This document shows positions 32,091-43,642 of a DNA stretch of 64,000 nucleotides, piece after piece. Both the position numbers and the translations under genes were made by a program. How positions within the stretch are numbered: position 1 is the first letter of the stretch; every line of letters begins with the position of its first letter. The notes under the pieces are model-generated. The model did not search any database. It was not told where the DNA came from and saw nothing but the letters and a program-made list of their open reading frames with translations. The DNA comes from Zoroaster sp. YZ-2022. Taxonomy: Eukaryota > Echinodermata > Asteroidea > Forcipulatida > Zoroasteridae. The stretch spans positions 23,674,235 to 23,738,234 of the forward strand of contig CM055817.1 in NCBI GenBank assembly GCA_029582265.1, written 5' to 3'.

Positions 32091-32590
32091 NNNNNNNNNN
32101 NNNNNNNNNNNNNNNNNNNNNNNNNNNNNNNNNNNNNNNNNNNNNNNNNNNNNNNNNNNNNNNNNNNNNNNNNNNNNNNNNNNNNNNNNNNNNNNNNNNN
32201 NNNNNNNNNNNNNNNNNNNNNNNNNNNNNNNNNNNNNNNNNNNNNNNNNNNNNNNNNNNNNNNNNNNNNNNNNNNNNNNNNNNNNNNNNNNNNNNNNNNN
32301 NNNNNNNNNNNNNNNNNNNNNNNNNNNNNNNNNNNNNNNNNNNNNNNNNNNNNNNNNNNNNNNNNNNNNNNNNNNNNNNNNNNNNNNNNNNNNNNNNNNN
32401 NNNNNNNNNNNNNNNNNNNNNNNNNNNNNNNNNNNNNNNNNNNNNNNNNNNNNNNNNNNNNNNNNNNNNNNNNNNNNNNNNNNNNNNNNNNNNNNNNNNN
32501 NNNNNNNNNNNNNNNNNNNNNNNNNNNNNNNNNNNNNNNNNNNNNNNNNNNNNNNNNNNNNNNNNNNNNNNNNNNNNNNNNNNNNNNNNN
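32091..32590. other. Assembly gap (500 N)
   Basis: Exactly 500 N, probably a placeholder length. It separates the Polinton from the segmental duplicate, so their adjacency is unproven. Confidence 1.
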
Positions 32591-32714
32591 ACCGAACGTC
32601 GAGTTGTACCTCCAGTTCTTTTCAGAACTGATTACTACTCAATTGAGAATTTCACATGGTGTTACCGCAATTAGTCTTACTTATCCTCCTCACCATGCAA
32701 AGATACAAGTCTTA

Positions 32715-34522
32715 TGCTACAGTCACACTGTCACGATTTTTGATTGCGAATGCACAACGGATGTCCAGCGGATGGTCATCCGTAGTCATACGTAATGATA
32801 CATTGGGGATACTTAGTCATTCGTAGTAGAGTCCTAACCATACGTGGGCATCCGTTATGGTCCACGATGGCACAACGGAAGTTTCAAACGGTTCAAAACT
32901 ATCGTTCTGGAATCGTGCAAAAAAATCCGTTGTGTATCCTGTGTACATCGCTAGTCATACGTAGTACATACGTAATGGCAATCGTGAGCAATCGTTGACA
33001 TACGTGAACATCCTTTGTACAATCGTGGCAGAAATCACCACGAATGCACTAGGGATGCACACAGGAAGCATTACGTATGACTAAGGATGTACACGGGATA
33101 CACAACGGATACACTGCGAATGTTAAGATTACACTACGGATGACCAAGTATGACAACGATTTATAACGATTGCAGTAAGATTACACAACGATCATAACGA
33201 ATTATCACGATCTATCACGATTAATCACGATTTCACAACGATTCTGATCTTGTTTGGTTTTGAAAAAGTATAAATAGGGTCAGAATTTTTATATTTCATT
33301 CATTTGTAGCAATCGTTAACCAATCGCTGTACATCCGTGTATAATCGTGGTCATACGTTGTGAATCCTTAGTAACATCGTGGTCAATCGCTGTGTATACG
33401 TGATTATCCGTGGGTAATCGTTACGCATACCTAGTAAATACTGTGTATACTCTTATAGCAATCGTTGTATAATCGGGGTCATACGTTGTGGAACCTTATG
33501 CTACGTTTCCACTGTCGTGCGATCCGTTACGAACGCCACGATTGGCCATTCGTAGCTGATCGTGGAATTTTTGTTTCCTTTTCTGAAATTTCACGTTTGG
33601 ATGCGAGTTGATGCGAGTCGATACGTTCTGGTACGATTTGGTGCGCTTGGATGCGATATAGGCACGATTGGTCAATTTCAGATGACACGATCTGTCACGA
33701 TCTGGTCTCCCGTTCAGATACGATCAGATACGTTCCGATAGGATTGTCCCGATTGAGTCCACGATTGTGTCCCGATCTGACACGATCATCACGATCGGGG
33801 TCCCCGATTTTGGACGATCTGATACGTGCAGATACGTTCGGATACGTTCGGATACGTTCCGATACGATCATCACGAACCGATGCGCTCTTTTGCGATCGG
33901 ATACGATTGTGGTGGCGATGTCTTTCACGATCGGGATGGAGAGTGATCACGATTTGAGCCACGATTGAACCCCGACGGGTACATATACAGCCCGACTGAC
34001 CATGGACTTCATTGTTTCTTGAACTTCTACAGAGTGAAGACTACAACCCACAATCATTGATGATGGCAGGAGTTGAGGATGATGATAACGTGGTGTTTGT
34101 CTTGTCCAAGGTTGATCCCGATCACCACGATTTCGAAGCACTATTAGATGCGATCTGTCGCGCTTTGTTACGATCCAATACGATCTCATGCGATGATCAC
34201 GATTAAAAATTAATCGTGATGATCGTAGAACATTTTTGAACCGTCCAAACATGTTCTACGATCAACACGATTGCTACGACTGACCTCAAGATCTGATAAG
34301 ATCTGATAGGATCACCACGATTACTCCACGATTAAGACCACGATTTCAATCGTGGCGCGAATCGTGATAGTGGGAACGGGGCATTAGTGGAGTCTTTGTG
34401 TAATCGTGTAGAAGTGAAAGTTCCACGGATGTACATGTATGGCAACGGATGAAATTTATTTTTTTAATCGTGGTCATACGTGAACAATCGTAACGCCAGA
34501 TCGTGACAGTGTGACTGTAGCA
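32715..34522. mobile_element. PIF/Harbinger-like element (1.8 kb), outer
   Basis: Inverted ends TGCTACAGTCACACTGTCAC / GTGACAGTGTGACTGTAGCA with TTA on both sides (32712-32714, 34523-34525). The empty site in copy A reads GTCTTACCTATATC. The interior is almost entirely degenerate ATCGTG/ACGATT/ATACGT words. No transposase. Confidence 0.85.
33499..34383. mobile_element. PIF/Harbinger-like element (885 bp), nested in the outer one
   Basis: Ends TGCTACGTTTCCACTGTC / GATAGTGGGAACGGGGCA are imperfect inverted repeats, with TTA on both sides (33496-33498, 34384-34386). The interior is rich in CGATACG/ACGATC words. It landed in a host element of similar composition. Confidence 0.8.
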
Positions 34523-34587
34523 TTACCTGTATCTTATAGGGTCCATTGAGCAATCGTTAATCTATTGAAAGACGATTTAATAGTCGA

Positions 34588-35150
34588 ATAAGTAAGACTA
34601 ATTGCGGTGACACCATGTGGAATCTCAATTGAGTAGTAATTAGTTCTGAAAAGAACTGGGGGTACAACTCGACGTTTCGATCAGTATGCTCTGATCGTCC
34701 TCAGGAGACTCTGGAAAATGCTGCTGCTTAAGTAGACTGCTGGAGGATCATCCCATGAATGGATGCTGGAGGATTAGTTCGTTGAGGCGCGCAGTCAACC
34801 ACCCTCCTTCCCCTGTGCTTGTTAACAACTGATTCAGTTCAGTGAGCACACACTCCTCCCCCCAACCCCTAGGATCCTAGTCTCATAGTCTCACAGTTTC
34901 CCGCCTGCGCGCCTCAACGAACTAATCCTCCAGCATCCATTCATGGATGATCCTCCAGCAGTCTACTTAAGCAGCAGCATTTTCCAGAGTCCGGCATTCT
35001 CCTGAGGACGATCAGAGCATACTGATCGAAATGTCGAGTTGTACCCCCAGTTCTTTTCAGAACTAATTACTACTCAATTGAGATTCCACATGGTGTCACC
35101 GCAATTAGTCTTACTTATCATCCTCACCATGCAAAGCTACAAGTTTTACC
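34588..35150. mobile_element. Large foldback element, private to copy B
   Basis: Arms of roughly 220 bp (TAAGACTAATTGCGGTGACA ... GCTGGAGGATTAGTTCGTTG and complement) flank a ~100-bp loop containing CACTCCTCCCCCCAACCCC. TAATAGTCGAAT occurs at both edges (near 34576 and 35149) and once in copy A, consistent with a target duplication. Confidence 0.85.
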
Positions 35151-35344
35151 TAATAGTCGAATGATTGAGCTAATAGCTTTTCAAAGATTGATGTTGCACC
35201 TGGCCCAACTGGCCCTCCTGGGTCAGACAAAAGGGCTATATGGGATTACTGCCTATTGTGTAGGGAGGATTAGTGAAGGATTAGTGGTGGCGGTGTAGCT
35301 GGTGTAGGAATTGAGGCTTTGCATGGTGGAGATTGATATTTGAG

Positions 35345-35580
35345 TTCTTTTGGGTGTCACCAGGTAATGATCTCTTCTTGGAAGTGATGGCTCTGAGAAG
35401 AGCTGGTTGGTTTGTTCTCAACGTTTCGACTAGTTTACTCTAGCCATCATCAGGAGAATGATGAGGGCTAGAGTAGACTAGTAGAAACGTTGAGAACAAA
35501 CTAACCGGCTCTTCTCAGAGCCATCACTTCCAAGAAGAGATCATTACATGGTGACACCCGAAAGAACTCAAATAGTATTG
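35345..35580. mobile_element. Foldback element, uninterrupted in copy B
   Basis: Arms GTGTCACCAGGTAATGATCT ... GTTTCGACTAGTTTACTCTA and complement around a ~20-bp tip. Orthologous to the split element at 17864-18625. Confidence 0.85.
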
Positions 35581-35835
35581 CTGACGTTCCAGACTACAGT
35601 AGCAGCTTTGTAGGTATAAGGACTGTCAATTATCACTTCTTTTGTCTGCTTCACATAAAACTGTTCCACATAGAACAGTTGCTTTCAAATCTGGTAAATG
35701 AATAAAGCAAGGTAAATGAATAGTTTGGGCCAATAGTTTAACAGTTACTCAATAGGCCCTAAGAGGACCATTGGCTTACACATGTTGTTATTATTTGTCC
35801 ATTCTGAATGCGTGTTTACGTTTGAATTTACTTAC

Positions 35836-36177
35836 CAGTGATATCCGGCACCGACTGCATAATAAATGACACCGAATCTATTTGACGATACGTTTGGACA
35901 CGCAATATCATGACTTCTCTCCATGAGAAATACTCATCCAGTATATCATCCGAAGTAAAATATTGTACATCAGATTCCATATCTACTGCAAGAAAACGGA
36001 AGCCGCTTTCTTCCAGATCGTACGAGCATGTCACCCGTAACTGCATCCCTTCTAGCGTCGTTATATTCAAACGCCATACGTTGTACGCTTTCCCCCATGA
36101 GAACGTCGAGAAAGAAACGTTCTTGTTAACGTCCGCTATGAACACATCGTGGTATTCGTATCCAAATTCATATAACT
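35836..36177 (-). CDS. CUB-like exon of partial gene B
   Basis: 342 nt, open, phase 1-1, acceptor TTTCAG and donor GTAAGTA, paralogous to 18932-19273. It starts LYEFGYEYHDVFIADVNKN: the two cysteines of copy A (LCG and YECH) are both Tyr, through single G-to-A changes, while the later VTCSY cysteine is kept. Spliced after the signal-peptide exon at 37279-37351 it stays in frame. No further gene-B exon lies between here and the gap at 32590, so gene B is either truncated or an alternative first-exon set. No stops, so recent or constrained. Confidence 0.68.
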
Positions 36178-36649
36178 CTGAAATAAATAATTGCAAAATC
36201 TTAGATTTATTAAAAAGCAGTGGCGTGACATTGTTGGGTGAAGGGAGGTAGGGCAGATTTGAATGTTTATTTCCATTGACCGCCCCTTGAAATACACTCG
36301 TCTCTACCCTCAACACAACACTGTGGAGCTTTATAACAAAAAACGAATTAAACAAAAATAATCAATGTTCGCAGAAATTAAGCAAATTTGGGGAAAATAT
36401 TAGGAATTCTAGATTTTGTTAAATGTTTTTTGGGAAAAGGTTGAAACATCTTTTAACAATAGTAGCCTTAAATCAACACCGAGGAGTTTGTTCACTTCCC
36501 AAAAGGAAGGATCTTCGAATGATACCCTTGACAAAACTCTGGGGAATAATCGTATAATTATATACCAAATGCCATGATTCGTATACCTCTTTGCAAATAT
36601 CACAGTGCGCAAGTGCAAACCGATTTGCATAATGCATGCTGGTCCAGCT

Positions 36650-37260
36650 AACTGCTTTATGGATTTCCTCAGGATCAACTACAACGACTTCAAAAGATTC
36701 AAAACACTGCTGCACGTATTGTGACTCTCTCTAAAAAAATCATGTCATATCACCCCCATCCTGAAAGATCTGCATTGGCTGCCAATATCATATCGTATTA
36801 TTTATTAAAAAATATTGCTTATCGTTTTCAAATCTTTGAATGATTGTGCACCATTATATATATCTGACTTGTTGAAATGTTATACCCCTCTCGTAAGTTA
36901 CGTTGCAGTGCAAAATGTCTGCTGGCTGAACAAAAAGTTTAAACATTCTTGGGGTGACAGATCTTTTAAAGTTGTGGCTCCACGCCTTTGGAATGATTTG
37001 CCTCTGTACATTCGTGAATCTCAAACTGTTTACTCTTTCAAGAAAAACTTAAAAACTCATCTTATGTGTATTGCCTATAAGGACTACTAACATTCATTTA
37101 TGCATTTTTTTGAATATTTTGTTTAATATTATATTGCATTTGCTATTGTATTGTTATGCTATTGTATGATTTCTTGTTTACTGTAAAGCGCCTTGAGCAC
37201 TTCTTGGTGGATAATTTATGTGCGCATTATAAATCTTCTGTATTATTATTATATTGTCCA
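36650..37260 (+). pseudogene. Non-LTR RT fragment, copy B
   Basis: Same insertion as 19690-20161: LHWLPISYRI at 36770-36800, APLYISDLL, LWNDLPLYIRESQTVYSFK. It has additional indels (a frame change near 36805) and lacks the SINE. The tail AAGCGCCTTGAGCACTTCTT lies near 37187. Confidence 0.8.
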
Positions 37261-37278
37261 TCAATGTTTAAAACTTAC

Positions 37279-37351
37279 TTGATTGTGCCATTAGAACAAA
37301 GAATCCCTGTGCCATATAAAGAGCTCCAATGATGAGACCCAAGAAGCCCAT
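37279..37351 (-). CDS. Signal-peptide exon of partial gene B
   Basis: ATG at 37349-37351; MGFLGLIIGALYMAQGFFVL then MAQS, with one leftover base and donor GTAAGT. It differs from the copy-A exon (20737-20809) at a few positions that keep the hydrophobic core. It splices in phase to 35836-36177. Whether it is transcribed cannot be told from sequence. Confidence 0.72.
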
Positions 37352-37639
37352 GGTATCTCATTCCACCTTTCCTCTTGTCAGAGGTGAAGTACTGTATGAA
37401 ATAGGATAATATACGATCATTGTGCAGTCTTTATACTTAAACGAGGCCAGTCTATTTTCCTCCCAGCCTCGGTTTGGATCATGTGGATTTCTATGAAACA
37501 AAACAAAACTGTAGACATAATGTGTATGATGTCACGTTGTCGACATACGTATAACGTGACCAGTGAGTGACCTTATTTGCCTCTGAACGAGGGCGCTCTT
37601 CAGGATGTGACATCATACGTTATACATATGTCGACAACC

Positions 37640-37830
37640 TTAAAGTAGGATGTTGTCATCCCGAGATAAGTTTAGGATGTCGTCATCCCAAGATAACTTA
37701 TCTCGGGATGACGACATACTACATTCAGGATGACGACATTCTGAGATAAATTATGTCAGGATGTCGTCATCTTACTTAATGATGTCGTCATCCTGGGATA
37801 AATTATCTCGGGATCTCAACAAATCGGATG
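37640..37830. repeat. GATGTCGTCATCC palindromic repeat cluster
   Basis: Alternating AGGATGTCGTCATCCCAAGA and inverted ATCTCGGGATGACGACAT units, about eight in 190 bp. Also present at 23450-23580 and 26960-27010, where the 3.4-kb element split it. Confidence 0.75.
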
Positions 37831-39280
37831 GCATTTCCAGAGCTCCGTAGTTTGTATCATAATGATGAATATTGTTTGAATTCATGCGTATGATGTCACA
37901 TCCTGAAGGGCGCCCTCGTTCAGAGGCAAAATAAGGTGACTCATTGGTCACGTATGAGAACGCAGAGCACTTGATATGATCCAGTGATTGACCTTCTTTT
38001 GTCTCTGAACGAGTGCGCTCTTCAGGATGTGACGTCAATGCAGAAGGTCTATATAAAATGTGATAAACATACGACCCATTACGGATTCCTCTCATCGAGC
38101 GGTTTCTGAAGTACATCCTTTTTAACTTTGTTTAAATTGTAATTACCATGTCAACAAACAGACAATGAGTTAATCCTGCGTGGGCGTAATTACTATAAGG
38201 CTGGCAGGTTTCAGAGGAAAATATAGGCACAAGAAGATGTCGAAATACGTCCCTTGTGAATATTGAAATTACCGACGAAAAGCTATTACATTTCCAACTT
38301 TTAATCATGAAAAAACGAGTATAAGCTAAGATCTTGTGAATTACATTACGGACCCGCTGCCGCTCCAACCGCCAGATTACGTGCGCTGTATGTGTGGTGC
38401 GCGTATGGTATATATATCCTGCAAAACAAAATAGTACTAACTTGGTTTAAACTAGTATATCATACTATATCTGTGGCTATTCACTCTAAATATACACATA
38501 TTATTTAAATATCCTTTTCCATAAACAAGCAGCTTTATCTCGACAAAGCTGCACCATTTTGCAGCACATGTGCACACTCCGCGTGCAATAAACATGCGTG
38601 TGCACCACGCACGGCCGGTACCTAAACGGATGATCATTGTGTTGGGTCAGCTACACAATATTGGCATATTTATCACATGGGGATCCCAGCCCGGCCGCAC
38701 GCAACGGCAGCGGAATGATTTTGGACCTATTCACCCAAATTCCATTTGACCTCAATTCAATTTTAAATCGTCATGATCAGCGTGGAAATCTTCCTCTATC
38801 ATTGATTCCCCCTTCCCCTATAATGACTGACATCCTCCATTCTTCATTTTTGTAACTGAGTCATAGAAAAGCCATAAGTAAACAATTGAGGATGCAGTAG
38901 GTGTCGTTACCACAAGCAAGGGTTTCCCTCTTTCCTGCCGGCGCGCCATTTTATTGGCTCACGCGCGCTAAACAAGGTAAAATGTAAAGTGTAAAATATA
39001 AAGTTTCGAATACATACAAAAATGTAAAAGTTAACAAATTAACAAATTCCAAAAGACTAAAATGACAAAAATGTTACAATAATGTTAAAATAACCATAAC
39101 AGATTTAAACTCCCACAAAAGGACAATACATGACTTAAAGTGCCAAAAGGACAAAAAATTGCATTGAGAAGATAACAATTTATTTGCAGAAAGCCTCACG
39201 AAAATAAAAATGTTTTCAGCTTAGATTTAAAACTGTCAACAATATTGATATCTCTTTTATCGTAAGGTAATGGTTGCTCT

Positions 39281-40080
39281 TCATAACTGGCTCGCTTAAT
39301 AGCATTTTAATTGTATCATGTGGTTTATATCAACAGGTGAATGGATTGTGTTATTACTCGCATTGTCATCAATCATTATTAAACACAACACATTTGACTT
39401 TGAAAGGCACCGAATATAGCTTATGAATGTGACAAGGATCGGATGCAATAGGAAAGAATTTAACAAGGGAAATGGTCGCCTTTCATAACTGGCTCGCTTA
39501 ATAGCATTTTAATTGTATCATAATTTATGGTTTATATCAACAGGTGAATGGATTGTGTTATTAGTCGCATTGTCATCAATCATTATTAAACACAACAAAT
39601 TTGACTTTGAAAGGCACATCATAATTATAGCTTATGGATCTGACAAGAATCGGGTGCAATAGGAAAGAATTTAACAATGGAAATGGTCGCCTTTCATAAC
39701 TGGCTCGCTTAATAGCATTTTAATTGTATCATAATTTATGGTTTATATCAACAGGTGAATGGATTGTGTTATTAGTCGCATTGTCATCAATCATTATTAA
39801 ACACAACAAATTTGACTTTGAAAGGCACATAATAATTATAGCTTATGGATGTGACAAGGATCGGGTGCAGTAGGAAAGAATTTAACAAGGGAAATGGTTG
39901 CTTTTCATAACTAGCTCGCTTAATAGCATTTTAATTGTATCATATGGTTTATATCAACAGGTGAATGGATTGTGTTATTACTCGCATTGTCATCAATCAT
40001 TATTAAACACAACAAATTTGACTTTGAAAGGCACAGAAATAGCTTATGAATGTGACAAGGATCGGGTGATAGTTTAGAAG
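39281..40080. repeat. 205-bp tandem modules of U1 (four copies)
   Basis: Copies start near 39281, 39487, 39697 and 39909 at AACTGGCTCGCTTAATAGCA (the last AACTAGCTCG). U2-U4 carry three copies each at 43988-44575, 54468-55045 and 58533-59115. Confidence 0.9.
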
Positions 40081-40377
40081 CTTTCACTTCTCAAATTAAT
40101 TTAGCTTCAGTGTTTGTAGAAATTCGTTTTGGCATGTTTGAAGTTAGTTCAACAGACTGATTACCTGATGTACTATACATGTATGTAAACATTATCGGAC
40201 ACTCTCGAACAAAGTGGCATTTAATTGTGCACGAACCATTAATACGGGTGCACAAACCCGTATGAGCCAATGAGTGATAAGTGCCTATACCTCATGTAGG
40301 TACGTTGGTCAATAGAAGCGCACACAGTCACCAGCAGTTCACACAGGGATAATTTATCTTGAGGTGTCGACAACCTT

Positions 40378-41495
40378 AAAGTATTTACACAAAGGTGACC
40401 CCAATTTGACCTTTACTTCCTGTCCAAACCGGAAGTCAAAGTTTAATATTTAAAAAAATCATATCTCAACAACCACAAGAGGTAAATTCACAATTTTTGT
40501 ACCATTGTACAGATCGTTAATTGTCAAAAAATATTTACAAAAAGGTGACCCCAATTTGACCTTACTTCCTGTCCAAACTGGAAGTCAAAGTTTAATATTT
40601 AAAAAAATCATATCTCAACAACCACAAGAGCTAATTTGACATTTTTTGCACCATTGTATAGATTGTTAATTGTCGAAACATATTTACACAAAGATGACCC
40701 CAATTTGACCTTACTTCCTGTCCAAACCGGAAGTCAAAGTTTAATATTTATAAAAATCATATCTCAACAACCACAAGAGGAAAATTCACAGTTTTTGCAC
40801 CATTGTACAGATTGTTAATTGTCAAAAGTATTTACAAAAACATGACCCCAATTTGACCTTTACTTCCTGTCCAAACCGGAAGTCAAAATTTAATATTAAT
40901 AAAAATCATATCTCAACAACCACAAGGGGTAAATTCACAATCTTTCCACCATTGTATAGATTGTTAATTGTCGAAAAATATTTACACAAAGGTGACCCCA
41001 ATTTGACCTTTACTTCCTGTCCAAACCGGAAGTCTAAGTTTAATATTAATAAAAATCATATCTCAACAACCACAAGGGGTAAATTCACAATCTTTCCACC
41101 ATTGTATAGATTGTTAATTGTCGAAAAATATTTACACAAAGGTGACCCCAATTTGACCTTTACTTCCTGTCCAAACTGGAAGTTAAAGTTTAATATTAAA
41201 AAAAAACATATCTCAACAACCACAAGAGGTAATTTGACATTTTTTGCACCATTGTATAGATTGTTAATTGTCGAAACATATTTACACAAAGATGACCCAA
41301 ATTTGACCTTACTTCCTGTCCAAACCGGAAGTCAAAGTTTAATATTAAAAAAAATCATATCTCAACAACCACAAGAGGTAAATTCACAGTTTTTTCACCA
41401 TTGTACAGATTGTTAATTGTCAAAAGTATTTACAAAAACATGACCCCAATTTGACCTTTACTTCCTGTCCAAACCGGAAGTCAAAGTTTAATATT
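40378..41495. repeat. 149-bp satellite array, U1 (~7.5 monomers)
   Basis: Monomer landmarks: TGACCCCAATTTGACCTTTA, CTTCCTGTCCAAACCGGAAG, TATCTCAACAACCACAAG, ACCATTGTAYAGATYGTTAA. Frames starting MTFTSCPNRKSKFNI are repeat artefacts. Confidence 0.95.
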
Positions 41496-41539
41496 AAAAT
41501 AATTTCTAAATTCAGTATTGTATGGTATTCAAATAAACT

Positions 41540-41604
41540 TCTCGCGAGAACTTCAACAGACGTTAACATTTGACTTTCTCCAACACTTCGAATTGATGAC
41601 GTCA
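41540..41604 (+). promoter_or_regulatory. Promoter-like cluster upstream of the U1 THAP ORF
   Basis: Perfect palindromes TCTCGCGAGA (41540-41549) and TGACGTCA (41597-41604), both known animal core-promoter/CRE-type motifs, lie about 275-340 bp before the THAP ATG. GTGACGTAA follows near 41762. The same cluster is intact in U3 (56071-56135). Confidence 0.5.
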
Positions 41605-41877
41605 TCATTTTAACTTCAACCGAACACCTAGTTTTTGTTGTGACAAAAACTTATATCTAGTTAATCATTGATTTCTGAGTACAAGTATTTTAAAACAATG
41701 TTTGAAGTGTTTGGGGGAGGCAACCCCGCCCCATGGTGGAAGCTTCATTTGCATAAGACATGTGACGTAAGGTCGGGAAGATCCGATGTGAACATGATGT
41801 ACATGTACATACATACGTTTCACACACGTAGCGTCGATTTCATTTATTCCGTGATTTTTGTTTCCGGAACTAATAAA

Positions 41878-42129
41878 ATGCCGGGAAGATGTGTTGCTGC
41901 AGGATGCAGCAATACCACCAAAGACGGTGTTAGCCTTCATCTGTTCCCAAGTGACCCAAAATATCACCGTATTTGGACGAGCAAAGTTCGACTGACAAGA
42001 GTAAAGTGGTCAGGTCCATCGGCTCACACAGTTTTGTGCAGCGATCAGTTTGAGCCGAGTTTTGAGCCGAATTTCTCTTCCCGACATGACGTCACGAACA
42101 GCTCCTACGTGCAGGGCAGGAACAACTAG
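41878..42129 (+). CDS. THAP-domain protein, U1
   Basis: 83 codons. The start at 41878 was chosen because THAP domains begin at the N-terminus (M-P-G-R-C). It reads MPGRCVAAGCSNTTKDGVSL, HLFPSDPKYHRIWTSKV and VLCSDQFEPSF. Zinc ligands C5, C10 and C54 are present, as are the conserved W33, the P-S-D segment and the F58. The fourth ligand, normally His in C-x2-H, is Gln57. The domain is usually a sequence-specific DNA-binding module of ~85-90 residues found in host regulators and P-element/hAT transposases. Here nothing follows, so it may be a lone first exon or a domain captured by the repeat. U3 carries a near-identical intact copy. Confidence 0.75.
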   Translation: MPGRCVAAGCSNTTKDGVSLHLFPSDPKYHRIWTSKVRLTRVKWSGPSAHTVLCSDQFEPSFEPNFSSRHDVTNSSYVQGRNN

Positions 42130-42691
42130 TAAAAGTGGGGGGCATTTTTACAATGGTAAAATAACACTCTCAAAAACAATAATCATTACCTCCACTGACT
42201 CGTTACGAACCATAATGCTCAATGATGCATGTATAAATTTCTAAAGTGGGAAAAAGGGCCCCCCCGGTTCTTTTTCTGCCGCTGCCAGTTTCACGACAAT
42301 GTCCGTCGAAGTACCCGCCCGCCATTGGAAACTCCGGCGTTTATTGCAATCGCATAGAACATCCTTTTTGCACCGTTGCCACTGTTGCCACATATTTGGA
42401 GCATGAAATATGAGTCACCTTCATAGCCCTGTACTTTCTCATGATCAGTTTGAAACTTCGATTTCCGTCACTTTCTTTCTAGTTGGAGGCGTCGGCGCTT
42501 GTCGAGGGTGATACACTCGTTGTACCACGGGGCAAGTTGCCCCCGTGTTGCCCTTTCATTCCCACTGGATTGCGTGAAATGCTACACAGGGCAATCTCCG
42601 AGAAATTTAATTGCAAGCAACTTTTATTGCCTGAAAAATTGCCTGAAAATTGCCCCGCGTTACAAGGCCTTTAGGCGCACAGCAAAAAATT

Positions 42692-43036
42692 AGGCGTTTG
42701 CTGTCTACAAAGGCAGTAAAACAGCTCATCCATGCTTTCATCACCTCTAGACTTGACTTTTGTAATAGCTTGGTTCTTGGTCTTCATCAGAGCACACTGC
42801 GTCGTTTACAATCAGTACAAAACGCTGCAGAGCGTCTCTTGGCAGGTACCAAGATATTGAATCATATAACTCCCATCCTGTGCAAACTTCATTGGCTGCC
42901 AATCAATCAGCGTATTCAATTGAAAATAATCCTTCTAACATTGAAGGCACTCCATGGTTTCTGCTCCACCAGTCAGCGCCCAACGTCCAAGTTAATGAAG
43001 CTGACGCACAGCGTTTATTTGCAAAAATGGGATTGA
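42692..43036 (+). pseudogene. Non-LTR reverse transcriptase tail, U1
   Basis: RRLLSTKAVKQLIHAFITSR, LDFCNSLVLGLHQSTLRRLQ, then ITPILCKLHWLPINQRI and LLTLKALHG: the C-terminal RT end of a CR1/Jockey-like element, in frame until ALHG, where it leaves the expected frame. 5'-truncated. Copies in U2-U4. Confidence 0.85.
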
Positions 43037-43642
43037 AAACGCGCTCTCAAACCATTTGAGATTCCTCGAGAGTGTTTGAAAGTACTCTCCCGAAAACTAT
43101 CTGCTCGGTAGCAAATGTTTCCACTAAAGTACCGAAACTGATGGAACATTATCTTGGAATGTTGTTCTCACTAAATTAAAAATAAATCTGACGATATATT
43201 TGGGAGAAAACTCTTTGGTATAAATTCAAGATATTTTTGCCGATCTCTTCGCGTTATCCGCGCCTCTGACTGTTTCCCGTGGGATACTATATGTTAAATA
43301 TAGTATCTTGAAGTATCACGCTATCGTAATGTAAAAACAAATTAATTCACTGCAATTCAACGGAGTAAACCTTTTTTCTTTCCGTAAAAACACTGTACAT
43401 TTACTTCTTTTTGTTGAAAGTTAAGACATGCTTATGACTTCAAACTTGCATAGAAAGATAAATACGCGCCGCGTGTTATTGTTACAATGGCAGTGTTCGA
43501 ATAGCTTCCACAGGTTGACCCGGGTCTGACTCTGGAGCGTTCGAGTAGGCCTGACGTCACTTCTGGGGCTTATCTGGGTCAGCCTCAGTAGGATATGTAA
43601 ATGAGGCTTCTGGGCCATTGCTGACTTTTTTATGATGACTTT

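Larger units (their letters stand above)
32591..38970. repeat. Segmental duplicate of the 17.2-22.1 kb region (copy B)
   Basis: Collinear with about 17300-22070 across intron, exon 2, the non-LTR fragment, exon 1 and the upstream region. Differences are clean insertions private to one copy: the Harbinger MITE and SINE in A; two nested MITEs and a large foldback in B. Both copies are followed by macro-unit sequence. Confidence 0.9.

Noticed and set aside
35440..35500. Hammerhead-ribozyme-like core (CTGATGA ... stem ... GAAAC) on the minus strand of the foldbacks
   Set aside because: One extra base separates CTGANGA from stem II in all copies, and no plausible stem III or cleavage site is formed; an Infernal scan with the hammerhead models would settle it.
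40853..41416. Repeated MTFTSCPNRKSKFNI open frames (65-187 codons) across the satellites
   Set aside because: The monomer is 149 bp, not a multiple of three, so the frame rotates with each unit; the frames are products of the repeat and have no domain.
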